Assembly: GCA_964304625.1 (NCBI GenBank)
Contig: OZ199839.1
Span: 10,726,001 to 10,790,000 of the forward strand
Reading direction: 5' to 3'
Length of the DNA stretch: 64,000 bases
DNA from: Kudoa neothunni
Taxonomy: Eukaryota > Cnidaria
Shown here piece after piece: positions 10,433-21,540 of this stretch. How positions within the stretch are numbered: the stretch's first letter is position 1; the number at the start of each line of letters is the position of its first letter. Below the pieces are notes generated by a model. The model was given only the letters and a program-made list of their open reading frames with translations. It made no database searches and was not told the DNA's origin. The position numbers and the translations under genes are program-made.

Positions 10433-11146
10433 ATGTCATTAAAGGCAAACAAGCAAAATTGCATGATTGTTTGCTGCGGATCGTTCAACCCTCCAACATA
10501 CATGCATCTGAGGTTGTTCGAATTGGCAAGGGATCACCTAATTAGATTGAACTACAATGTGGTGGGTGGAATAATATCACCATGTAATTCGGCGTATCAA
10601 AAAAGCGGCCTATTGTCAGGTGAACATCGTGTTTCTATGTGTAAGCTTTCGGTCGAAAGCAGTAACTGGATAAAAGTAAACACATGGGAGGCGTTAGAAT
10701 CCAAAAAATTTCAACCAACATTACAAGTGTTGAAATACCTTCAACAACAATACACTGAAGTAATTTGTACGGCTGTTTGGCGGAGCTTTAGAGCTAGAAT
10801 TTAATTCATCTGGAATCTATAGAGCCGATTGTTACTGTTATGTGGAGGTGATCTTTTTGAAAAAATGTGCCAGCAAGACAGTTGGAGTGGAGACGACGTG
10901 CTTACTATTATTAGAGAGTTTGGTTTAGTGGTGGTTCCTCGTGAAGGTGTCGATTGTGGTCAGTTCTCAAAAACCTACAATTACATCGAGTGTGTGATTG
11001 ACAAGGTGTTTTTTGCACGAAATCCAATAGAAAATGTGATCAGTTCAACGTTGGTTCGAAGTTTTATCAAAAACCGTTCCAGCATCAAATATCTCACACC
11101 AGACAATGTCATTCACTACATTGAAGAACATAAACTCTACTCATAG
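10433..11146 (+). CDS. NMNAT: Nicotinamide/nicotinate mononucleotide adenylyltransferase (NMNAT)
   Basis: Joins NMN (or NaMN) to AMP from ATP, the last step of NAD synthesis. Two exons, up to 10759 and 10823-11146, with a 63-nt phase-0 intron. From ATG 10433 the protein has 216 residues. The nucleotidyltransferase signature CGSFNPPTYMHLRLFELA (GSFxPxTxxH near the start), GGIISPCNSAYQKSGL, VNTWEAL, LLCGGDLFE and the C-terminal ISSTLVRSFIKNRSSIKYL (ISSTxxR loop) are all present. Human NMNAT1 and 2 have a longer insert between WE and LLCG; the lack of it here is closer to NMNAT3-length enzymes. An in-frame upstream ATG at 10304 would add 43 residues with no family counterpart, so 10433 is preferred. 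Confidence 0.93.
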
Positions 11147-13319
11147 CTGCGCTTTATTAAAAATAACTTAACTAAAGTTGAGCTCTTATGATTTATTTTA
11201 TATATACACAATTATATATATATATAAATATTTGTTTATTTTATGTTTTTGTTTGGTTAATGTTTCTGATTTTTTTAAATTTATTGAAAGATCAGAGAAG
11301 TTTGTTGACGACAATAGGTCAAAAACTTCTAAGAATGTATCGGTGGATATGGTTAACTTACTTTTAAGGGAAAATATTATAAATACTAAATAATTATAGT
11401 TCTTTTATCAAAAAATTTAATTTATTGATATAATTATTTTATAGTAATATAATTTTTACTTCTAAGGAGGTCCTAAAAAATGATCGATGTAAAATTTGTT
11501 GCTCGTATTATTTCCCCTACTTGCATATCTCCCAATTTTAGTGTTAGTAAAACACAAGCTTATGAATTTGCTTTGAAGAATAAAAAATAATTATTTTCCT
11601 TTAAAAAAATTTACCACTATTTGTTCTCTTGAATAATAAAACTTGCGATCAGCGTACCAAAGGTGTCTTTTCGGTATTATATGACGATTAGCTTTAGGAG
11701 TTGTTCTTATTTTTCTCAAATTTTACTTACTCCACAATCTTAAAAATCCAAGAAAATTTGTTGGAAATCTTGGAAATACATATTTGGTAGAAAATCTAAT
11801 TTATTTTACTCTACAGTGCACCATAATGCATAACGCCGTTTCAATTATGTTAATCTTGTGTTATTGAGGGTTAAGTGCTTCTGAGACAAACCGAAATCTA
11901 TCCACACAATGTCAAACCCGTATTAAAGGAAAAATAAAAATAAATGTAACGATAAGATAAGTATTAAATATTCTTTTTCATTATAATTTCTTATTTTACC
12001 TTTTTTTTTCAAACCTCTTCTAGACGATGAAATAGCACGATCTACGACATAATCCTATTCATTTAAAACAGTGCATTATAATATTTTGTGTTGGATACAA
12101 TCGGTCACGTAGAATTTAAGATATTAATATTTGTGTCGTGGTCATAAAAATAAAAAAATATTATAGCCGACTTTTTTATCACCTGTTTCTGTTTGATCAC
12201 GGCACACACAATTCCTTAAACCGGACTAGAAATATCAGCTGGTTGAAAATCAGGTGGAAAAATCACACGAAAACCTCCAGTTTCTAAAATATGGGAGATA
12301 TGACCGAAAAATTGTTGGCGAAACTAATAAGGATCTTTCACCAATCGTTCTCGTTGGTAACCTTGAATGAATTTAAAAATAAACAATTATTAATTTTGTA
12401 AGTAACTGCTATTTCAAATCTACCGAGTCTTAAAGGTTTATTAAAGCATTTGAAAATTTCAATATACGGATAGAAGTATTACTAATAATTAGTTTAGATA
12501 TGGGAATTTTGAGGCGAAATTATCATTACTATTAACACCTAACTAAAACATCGTTCAGTTAGAATAGATCAGAGAGGATGAAGGAAACCATAGGAAATCG
12601 ACCGATGGAATCGAAATATTTATATCTGCTTAAATTGTCAATCAGATTAAAAATAAAAATAAGCGAGTTTTTGTTTCTGTTGGTTAAATGGAAGCTCCAT
12701 CTCCATATATTAATTCATTCTAGTGGACTGAAGCTCCAACTCAAATTAAAACCACAACGATGGGTTTTTGGATTGAAGTACACCCCTGTAAAAATTTACT
12801 TTAGGATAATCTCAGACAAAGTATTAATAGTAATCATCTTATAGATAAGAATTTTAACATGGTACTGTGATTGTTTAAATAAAAATTCGGAGAACTACCT
12901 ACAACGTTGCCGCATATTCATAAAATATAATCAAAAACTATACAACATATTGATTATATTTTTATCCTAATGCGAGGATGCAATAAAAACTTACATTTTC
13001 CAACAGTGTTGTTAATCGGATCTTTATCAATGTGATATAAGTAGAGCCTCTACTAATTAGCTCTTTGCTGTGTTTTGGTGTGTTTGCAATCAAACAGGTG
13101 GTGTGTTAATTTAGTTTGCAATGAGTTTAGGTCTTAATTGTTTACCAGTTTCAATTTAAATTCAAAAATATCCAAATTAATTTAATTCTAGCTCAAACAA
13201 TATTATTTAATTTTATATCTAATTTGAGTTTTGGAATTAGGTGTGTGGAACTAACTACCAAACATCCAACTGCATTGAAACTATCCACGCAGTGCAAATA
13301 TTATCGCTCTATTGAAACA
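11147..13319. other. Intergenic region with short coding-like islands
   Basis: Spacer between NMNAT and NAGK. It holds a 36-codon frame behind a perfect Shine-Dalgarno-like AAGGAGGT (11464-11590), a coding-like minus-strand stretch near 12190-12375 (GHISHILETGGFRVIFPPDF, one internal stop), and possible small exons near 12685-12800 (WTEAPTQIKTTTMGFWIEVH). None could be joined into a gene. Confidence 0.4.
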
Positions 13320-14545
13320 ATGACCGAAGTGAATATGGGTTATGTTGGCGTTGATTGTGGCGGAACAAAAACCACCATCTCTATCTTTCGTCATGATGGC
13401 ACATTGTTATTTGAATCAAAATACCTGAAACAAAGTCAGTATGGGCGATTTCAACATATGAAAGACTTTTGTGAACATATTCATTTGTTTTTGGAGTTGG
13501 TTCGATATCAAATGATTGTAAAAGTTGATAAACCGTTTTTATTTGTGAGTTTGACAGTCGCGGGTATCAACTCCAAAAAGACCGAGGCTCTAGTCACCAA
13601 AGCTTACCAGGAGATGTATCCAAACGACGCTAAAATGATTACTTTTACACATGATTCAATTGGCGCAGCATACGGAGTATTTCCCAAGGAATCCAAATGT
13701 CTGGTATTGATATCTGGTACGGGATCGGGGGCCTATTTAATTTCCAACACCGAAATATTAGCTCGAAGTGGTGGTAACGGCTATCTAATTGATGATAACG
13801 GTTCTGCATTTGACGTTTCCAATAGTGCATTCAAGCTGTTGATCAAATATTTCGAATGTCTTAACAACTTTGAATATGCACAAAAAATTGATCCAAATCT
13901 AAGCCTTCATGAATATATAAACAAAAACACCGGTCACACCTATGATGATTTGAAAGAATTGCTAGATGTGATGAATATGGTAAAAAAAATTGAAACAATC
14001 GAAGACATCTATAGTATCTACTATCCATTTTCCGAACCATCAGTCATTTCCTCGTTCGCTGAAGTGGTAATAGTCGATCTTGCGCTCGCTTTATTTTTCC
14101 ACGTACCTTTATTTTTTGATTTTAGATTAGTTCAGCGGCAAAAGCTTCGGTTCTTATTTGTGTTAATCTTCTTCGCCAGTGTGCCGATCATCTAGCCAAT
14201 ATGGTGCTGGATTTGCTGCCCACCTACGTAAAAGACACCTCACACAACGACTACCTTCATAAGAGATGTGTTGTGAATTTGGTGTGTTTCGGGTCTTTCA
14301 TAAACAATTTCAACATTATGAAATACGATTTTTTCAAACAACTCAATAAATACCCCGACCCAGATTCTATTTTTCTTAGAATGATCTGTGTGAATGATAT
14401 TGGCTCCTATGGTGCTGCGTTGTATGGGCTTCTTCAATATAAGAAAAATTTTGATGGTACAGTTGTGGAGTATCCAAAAGTCAAGCCCAGAGAAACGATT
14501 GATGTGTATAGCGGACCACTTTCAAAATCGCCGAGATTCCCTTAA
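13320..14545 (+). CDS. NAGK: N-acetyl-D-glucosamine kinase
   Basis: Phosphorylates GlcNAc to GlcNAc-6-phosphate with ATP in amino-sugar salvage; ASKHA-fold sugar kinase of the cytosol. Two exons, 13320-14066 and 14126-14545 (59-nt intron), 388 residues against about 344 in human. Visible motifs: phosphate-binding GVDCGGTKT (residues 10-18), THDSIGAAYG with the aspartate of the catalytic region, LISGTGSGAYLI (adenosine/phosphate loop), GGNGYLIDDNGSAFD matching the family GGWGxxxGDEGSA, and CFGSF and GSYGAALYG near the C-terminus. The start is the first ATG that precedes the family's N-terminus. The C-terminal tail after GAALYG is longer than usual. Confidence 0.93.
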
Positions 14546-14626
14546 ATTAGCCACCTCATTCAGTTACCTAACAACCTAGTCGGTGGCTGTTTCATTATCA
14601 CTCTTCTATAGAACAATCCTCCAAAA

Positions 14627-14783
14627 ATGCTAAAAGCAACATTAAATATTAATCTTTATCTTTTAGTCTTTATGCTTCACGTTTCTGATGCCAATGTGTG
14701 AGTATTAGCTACTTTCAGAATTTGAGCTTAAATGTTCCCCTTTTAGTTGGTTATACTTTAATGATAAAAATTATTTCGCCTAA
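14627..14783 (+). CDS. Possible two-exon 35-residue secreted peptide
   Basis: Exon 14627-14697 reads a signal-peptide-like N-terminus (INLYLLVFMLHVSDA after a short MLKATLN start). A GTGAGT donor and a TTTTAG acceptor remove 49 nt, the usual intron size here, and the second exon (14747-14783) adds WLYFNDKNYFA and a stop. It would leave a mature peptide of about a dozen residues. It starts only 80 bp after the NAGK stop and could be chance. No homologue is known to me. Confidence 0.28.
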
Positions 14784-17483
14784 AATCTGGTAAATTTATA
14801 GTTGGTCTAAGCTAAGCCATAGGTTTGTTTATATTTCATTATTAGTATTTCGCTTTGCTATGTTGGTCTTAATTTTGTTTAAAGATTGTCAGTTAAAGTT
14901 TTTTAGTGGAGATGCTCCTTTGAATTAGGCAGCAAAACATAATTGTTTTCTCTCTCATTAAAATTAGATAAAAATATACGAGTTTCCATGCAGTTCCGAA
15001 AAAATATTGATTGTAACAATAAGTATCACTAATTTTGAAATTTAACATTTTAATTCAATAAATAGTTTCTTATCTGAAATCATTGTTTGAACCAATTATT
15101 ATCTGATTTTATATTATTAGTTATCACGCCTTTAAAGTTATAGTGGGAAACCGATTTTGCAAAATCCTTTCAGGATCATAAAAAAAGTGTGTAAAATTGA
15201 GCAGCCACGTGATTTTTACATATTTTTCATCCCTTACAGTGATTTATTTAAATTAAAATTACCATTTGGTAGAATATATTTGTTTATATAAACATCAGGA
15301 AAATTTCAAAGTTATAATAAAGTAACTTTAAAAAAATGTGAAAAATCGGTTGTCTACTGTATAGGACATAATTTACTATAAATTGGTTTAAAACTAAATA
15401 AAAAAGTGACAAAATACTTTTATGTGAATCTATTTTAGTGTATTTTGACAATTTGACTATTTGATGTCACCAAAAGGGTTTCTTTAGATGTGTGGGAATT
15501 CATTTATCATATCCAGGGTTTACAAAATTATTGTATTTATTGGTGTAAAATGAGCGCCAAATTATGAGTTCTTTTTAATATTAAATTTTGCGCAATATAC
15601 TAGAATAAATAGGATAAAAAAGGAATTTTATCCTCGGAGTTTTAAGTTCGATTTTTTACAGTTTGGAGAAACATTAAACTCCAGAAAAATATTGAATTGT
15701 AATTACTTTTATCTAATTATAAGGTGATGTCTTTTCTTCCCAATAATTTAACTTATTGTTCAAAATGTGTATTTTAAGATTTAATTAAACTAAAATTTAT
15801 TAATTAAAGCTTACATTAATAAAATTTTGAATTTATTTTGAAATATAACAATAAAATATTGTAATCATCATTTGATTTTACAGTTGAAAATTCCTGTATA
15901 CAAATGAGATTCTCCCACATTACTACTAATATTAGAAGCAATGGAATTGGTATATCCAAGGATATCTGGTTAAAATAGAAGAAAACGTGTGATTTTAATC
16001 CATAGCCTGTCTGGTGCGAAGTAAATATTGAAGAAGGTAGCATAAGACAAAATTATTGCTGAAAATAGTCCCATTAAAATTGGAGATAAATTTAACAATT
16101 TTGAAGATATAAATTGTAAATTGAGGAATTGGAATTAAATGAGATGAGCAGTTTACCTATATACCTATATCAGGATCTAAAACCATTGAAACTGCAAAGA
16201 AGCGATGCAATAGAATACCATATTTTCACGAATATAAGACAGTTCTTATATTTTTTTGGTTTAATAAGGGGCGTCAAGTTTCATACAAAAAATCAACTCA
16301 AGAATACTATTAAGTCTAATTTTCGAGGTAGGTTTTATTTTAGATACAGCCTTAAAAATCACACCAGACTTTATTTTCGACAAAACACGCCATTATGAGT
16401 TTCTGTCGGAAATTTTACTCTTGATAATAATAAAATTACGAAAAATGAGTCAATATATGTAATAATATTTAATGTTTCTAGTCTATATTAAGTAATCGCC
16501 AATGGGTTAGGCGCAATCATGGCTCGTACGAAATATCGTAATAAAACATAAATTAATCAATATCTAGAAAACCTAACTTATAATATATCAACTTTATAAC
16601 ATAAGTAATATATAACCTTGATTTAACGTTAGAAATATTAAATTATCACCAGTTTGTGTGCATTTTATGTGTCGTAGATAATGAATTTTCTTCATAACTA
16701 CGAAGATGATGGATTCTATGTCAAAATATGGTGGAAAATCTTAACTCTATCCCATAGGTTGAATTAATAAAATATAAAAAAGTAAAGAATAAATCCAGCG
16801 CTAACTTTGTAAAAACGAGATCTACCTTGAATACTATTATAATGATAGTAACTAGTTGTTTTATCATTAAAACGATTGTTCTGTTTCAAATTAAGGAAAG
16901 CTCTTAAAGAGAGGAAATTTGGACATTGATCTACATGTGAAGGAGTGAATTGAACTGACGAGAGAAGAAAAGATAGAAGATTCCCAATAAATTTCCGTCA
17001 GTGAAACTAGTGAATTCCTCACAATACTTCGCAATCAACACCAGCACCTACTAATTGATTTGGACTTTATAAAAAGATTTAACATTTCGTATAATACATT
17101 CTTTGCTGAGCCTTCAAATTTTAAATCATATTGCGTTGCAAATTACCTCGAATTTTAAACCAAACAAGTATGCTAATTGGTCAAAATATAATCTAATTTT
17201 TAAAATTATTGTTTACATTCTGCGCTATGTTTGCTATCAACTATAGATTTTACAACTTTCGGCCACCCACCCACACTCATAATGTGACCCTCACACCCCT
17301 CCCAACCAAATCTGTCCACTACACTGCCTTATGCAAAAATAAGATCCGGTGAATCATAGGTGTAATATAAATCCCTCTCTATTCTACATCCAACCAAAAA
17401 ACGACATTAACACTCTTTAATGCGCAAAACCGAAAGAATGTAGCATGAAACAACACGACAAACTAAGAATCACTGAAACATGT
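14784..17483. other. Intergenic region
   Basis: AT-rich spacer downstream of NAGK and eL43. A repeat at about 16205-16400 is listed separately. The last 250 bp are rich in CA/CCC runs downstream of the eL43 stop. No exon was recognised. Confidence 0.5.
16205..16400 (+). repeat. Dispersed repeat with CGAATATAAGAC end, copy 1
   Basis: Contains CGAATATAAGACAGTTCTTA and ATTTTTTTGGTTTAATAAGG, then CAACTCAAGAATACTATTAA. The same order recurs at 21.55 kb and, across inserted DNA, at 23.71 kb. The start resembles the widespread MITE type that opens with CCTCGAATATAAGAC. Class undetermined. Confidence 0.5.
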
Positions 17484-17900
17484 CTATTTGGCGTCTCTCA
17501 GACGTCTCACTGTGCTTCTAACGTTGACAGCCGCGGCAGTACTAAATTTTCAATCGTTTAGAAAAACAAATCCTCACCACATCAATTACCTAGGGTTGTA
17601 GGCTCCACCAGCGAGAACTTTCTTACATTTTCTGCATTCCCAAATACCAACGCATGTTCTTTTCATAGATTTCTATCATAAATGAGTCAATAAAGACGCT
17701 CACATTCGTGAAACAAACCTTCCCACAAAAATGGCACATATGAGATGAATGTTGTTGTATCTCGATAGATTTAATACATTTTCTCAGTGAGGAACCATAA
17801 CGTGTTCCGTATTTTCCAGTGATTCCTGCCTTTTTAGTTCTCTTAGCCTAAATGCGAGCAACAAAATCAGACTGTGGGAAACACGCCTCAAACTCACCAT
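17484..17900 (-). CDS. RPL37A: Large-subunit ribosomal protein eL43 (RPL37A)
   Basis: Zinc-binding protein of the 60S subunit. Four coding exons: 17898-17900 (the ATG alone), 17719-17847, 17590-17672 and 17484-17541, with 46-50 nt introns; 90 residues against 92 in human. The protein reads [20 protein letters not shown], then CHFCGK and CRKCKK (the C4 zinc site), AGGAYNP, and ends [12 protein letters not shown]. The intron directly after the start codon is common in ribosomal protein genes. It is divergent from TBCA across 377 bp. Confidence 0.95.
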
Positions 17901-18277
17901 TGGAATAAAACCACGAGTAGTGCACGAAGGTGTTCGGAAACGTTTTCCGAAGTGACATCGGTCAGACTAGTTGCTTATCAATTTTCGAAACAAACATATT
18001 ATGTACAATGTATTTATCGATGAATGTTTAATTATTTTTCCGCTTTCATCCAACATATATGGATATAGATTTGTCGTTTGATACAAATCGGAGTTGTAAA
18101 ATTGAAAGAAATCATTAACATACTAATTTAAATACTATCTGATACAACCTATCGATTTATTGCATTTATTAATGTTGTTATTATTATTATTCAAAAAACG
18201 CAAAATATAGATAAAGTCGGCATATGAAGTAAATAAGTCAATATGATGTCCGCGCATTTCAACAATAAATCCCAGCC
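17901..18277. promoter_or_regulatory. Shared divergent promoter region, eL43 / TBCA
   Basis: The 377 bp between the two start codons must hold both promoters and 5' UTRs. The eL43 side is less AT-rich than most of the window (around 17900-17980), while the middle is AT-rich with a TATTATTATTATT run at 18179-18192. No specific motif was identified. Confidence 0.6.
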
Positions 18278-18812
18278 ATGGACCCTAGACTTAAAAAGTT
18301 AAAAATTAAGGCCGATTCAGTTTCACGGTTTGTCTTGGAATTTTTTATAATCTATAAACAATGTCGATAGTTTGAGAAAAGAGTTGAATTATTACAATAA
18401 AGAAAATGGTGATTTACAAGCCAAACTTCAATCACAACAACAAGACACATCGATCGACCCATATGATATAATTATTACGGTAGGTATACGAGAATAAAAA
18501 CAAATACAGCCAAATCCTCCTTACAATATTTCAATTTTTTAATATCTTAATAATTCAATTTCAATATTTTAATATTTTAATGATATAGGAACGATTAATC
18601 ACTGAATCGAATGATACGATTTCTGCTGTAAATGTTAAATTCCGATGTGCAGTGGAAGATCTTGGAGTGACGCTTGTAATGAAGCTTTTTTATTTTGATT
18701 GTTTTTTGATTATTGCCATGTATAGGAGGAATACGAAAGTGATTTGAAAGAGGAGGATTGTTATATTAATTCACAAAAAGTTCACGATGAAGCCCTACCC
18801 TACGTTGTGTAG
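18278..18812 (+). CDS. TBCA: Tubulin-folding cofactor A (tubulin-specific chaperone A)
   Basis: Captures folded beta-tubulin during dimer assembly in the cytosol. Four exons: 18278-18327, 18371-18479, 18589-18675 and 18726-18812 (introns 43, 109 and 50 nt), 110 residues against 108 in human. The start MDPRLKKLKIKADSVSR followed by LRKELNYYNKENGDLQAKL matches the family's first helix (ADPRVRQIKIKTGVVKRLVKE). The rest is helical and ends EEYESDLKEEDCYINSQKV plus a short tail. The later helices are diverged but the three-helix length is kept. Confidence 0.85.
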
Positions 18813-19370
18813 ACAATAGAAGTCTGCGGTTGTGGTGGCTTTTGTTTTTACTATCAAATATTTGAAATTAAATTGTTTGATAAGCTGATTAATTGTCGTA
18901 TTTTTATCATTCGGAATAGTTTTTTATCACATAGAGTTTATATATTTTCTCGTTTCGTCTGCATAGAATCGCTTACGAAATTCCCTATTGTGTTACTTTC
19001 ATTTTTTGAATGGTTCAATAACACCAAATCGAAACCAATATATATATATTTAATTTATTGTAATTGTTTCCATCCAATCCAATCCAATTGAATTTAATCT
19101 AATCTAATCGATTTGAGAAAACGTTGATGAAGTAAATTGAAACAATTTTGTTTTGGATAGACCCTATCAACACTATAGACACTTGATTGTTCAATATATC
19201 GGCATTCCGAAATATTAAGATTGATTTTATAATTACAAAATATTCCTCATTCCCATATACAAATAAAACGTTTATAACTGGACACAATTCCCAATGTATA
19301 ACACTTATGTGTTAGTTGAGTTTAAAATCAAAAAATTATAGTTGATACCTGTTCGCGCATGTGTAGGGTT

Positions 19371-19872
19371 ATGGAGGAATCCGATGAGTGGAAAGTAACA
19401 TTTCTACGAAAGTTAGGCACACTAAGATGGTAATGTGTGAAACCTACCTATTTGCAATGATGTGCTTATACTGTCGATCCCTAGGTATAAACGAGAAAGA
19501 GATCTCCATTCAAAATTATGCCCAACAAATCAAGATCATCATATGATTCTATTAAAATCTCACTCAGTAGAATACTACAATTTGTTGATAAACATAAAAC
19601 TGATGTGAATATGATAATATAGCAAAGAGAAATAGAAATGGCAATTTCGGTTGTTAAACTCACAGATGTGAAACTGAGAATATTAGTGATTAGTTTGAAA
19701 GGTTTTTTGGTAGATGAATTGAGTTGGTGAAGGCTGTGGTTGATTTCGATTTTAGAAACAATGCCCTCAGTCTATTTATGGAATGAAAGAATACAGGGAA
19801 GCGATGTCAGATCTAATTGAAATACAAACTCTCATTGATACCCCTAAAAAACACACGAAACTAAGAAAGTAG
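19371..19872 (+). CDS. Unrecognised four-exon gene, 114 residues
   Basis: Exons 19371-19429, 19485-19566, 19623-19709 and 19756-19872 join in phase across 55-, 56- and 46-nt introns with GT-AG ends, the size seen in confident genes here. The protein starts MEESDEWKVTFLRKLGTLRW, continues with basic and helical stretches (YKRERDLHSKL; REIEMAISVVKLTDVKLR) and ends with GMKEYREAMSDLIEIQTLID and a lysine-rich tail. It looks soluble and mostly alpha-helical, with no signal peptide or membrane segment. I do not recognise the family. It begins 558 bp after TBCA on the same strand. Exon 3 boundaries are the least certain. Confidence 0.55.
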
Positions 19873-20782
19873 ATGGTTGGACGTTTCCGATTAAGTGTAG
19901 TTGTGTTGGGGTTAGAGGTTAAATGATTTTTATTATGTACAATTTTTTCGTATTTTTTTTTCTTTCTTTTCTGTGTTTTTAACAATCACATACAAATAAC
20001 AACCTGTGATCGATCATTAATGATAAGTTTGCTTTATTTCAGCATTAAAATAGCTCAATAATAAAGAATAACCAATCGTTATTAGGTATGATTTTTATTT
20101 TATTTGAATCAATTGTTAAATAATATTGTATCTTATGTTTTAATCTTTTTATTTTCAAATAATTATCTCATCCAAAATCGTTATGTTAAATAATGATGAA
20201 TTTTTAATTCATTACAAGCTACCGTGAGATAACAATGTTTTCGGTATGCTTATTAATCTAAACATATTGAATTAATACAGTTCATTTATATCCAATAGTT
20301 GTCTTTTAAATACATTACAATATGCTTTTTACGTAAGTAATAAAGTGCATTTCAGCGATGTTAATGACAACACTGAAATGCAACAGTAATCTCCGATAAA
20401 TATGATTAATCTTAAAATTATGATTATTTATGAATTAGTAAATGTAAAAATAACGAAACTTATGTGGGAAATAAGGGGGAGCCTAAAATAAATAATAAAT
20501 AGGATTATAACCCTTCTATGTATAACTTTTTTATATCTAGTCTTAAGATCATATATTACGTAAAAATGGTGATTTGCAACGATTTAAAAAGCTAAGGTGT
20601 TAAAACATTTTTTCTCAGTCATTATCATCAAATTACAGAAAGAAATGAAAATCTCCAGTGTATGCTTTTTAACCACTAAAAAGTTAACGTTTAATTTAAA
20701 ATTCAATGAAAATTTATTTTATTCCTGATTTGTAAACAACAGCTAAATACAGTCGAAACTTGCGATATCCGAATGATTTTTT

Positions 20783-21102
20783 AAAATTTATTCCAATTTC
20801 ATTTTCATGGAAATGATCTTTTTTGATAGATATCTCAAAAACCTCGTTCTTTTCGTTTAAAACAGTAAACCGTCAGAATTATAATTTTCCCTCGTTTCCA
20901 ATAGAACAATTTGATCTACGTGGTTTGGCCGAAAAATGCGTATTATGCTAGTCACGTGATACAACAGATTGGTAATTTCCTAGTTCAGTTCAAAAATATT
21001 CTTAAGATTTTTATCTTTTAACAATCAAAATAATATTATAAAACTTTTGACCTAATATAAACTTTGAATACGTCATATAGATGAAAGTGTGTATTATCGG
21101 TT
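20783..21102 (+). repeat. Dispersed repeat of about 320 bp, copy 1
   Basis: Lines up along its whole length, in direct orientation, with 40334-40653. Shared blocks include TTTTCATGGAAAT, GATAGATATCTCAAAAA, TTTCCCTCGTTTCCAA, GCTAGTCACGTGATA and TGACCTAATATAAAC. Just upstream, CAGTCGAAACTTGCGATATC resembles a pogo/Tigger-type end, so both may be non-autonomous pogo-like elements. No ORF. Confidence 0.65.
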
Positions 21103-21540
21103 TCCAAGTGTATATACAAAAATTTATGAACTAAGACAAATTATATTTTAACAAATATCTTGTTCGGTTTATTTTATGATTACGCATAAAAATAAATTAC
21201 AAGGTTTAAATTGTCGTTGTTTCAAATTTAGTAATTAAATATTTTAGTGTTTAATTCATTAAATTATTTTGGAGAAAATATTCATAATATAACCCTATGG
21301 AGGTGCAAATTTTTATTTAAATTTTAAATGAACATTGAGAATGAGAGTGTTCATATAAAATAGCGACATTCCGAAATAAGGCGTTTTCATTTCTTAATTG
21401 CATTTTGGAATCCTTAAAAAAGTATCAATAATAATTGTAATGACTAAATATATCATAGAATATGCGGGAATATGGTATTAAGTGTTTATGTCGGCTTCAA
21501 TAAAATTATTTCAACGAAAAGAAGAAATGCTATGATGAAC

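Noticed and set aside
12578-12844. An 88-codon plus-strand ORF as a gene.
   Set aside because: Rich in K, I and L with no domain; another frame there (WTEAPTQIKTTTMGFWIEVH) looks more protein-like, so the long frame is probably chance.
16129-16398. An 89-codon plus-strand ORF as a gene.
   Set aside because: It coincides with a dispersed repeat also present at 21.55/23.71 kb.
19623-19640. An 18-nt intron (GTGAATATGATAATATAG) just before this point in the 114-residue gene.
   Set aside because: A 56-nt intron from 19567 to 19622 gives a consistent frame and the usual size.
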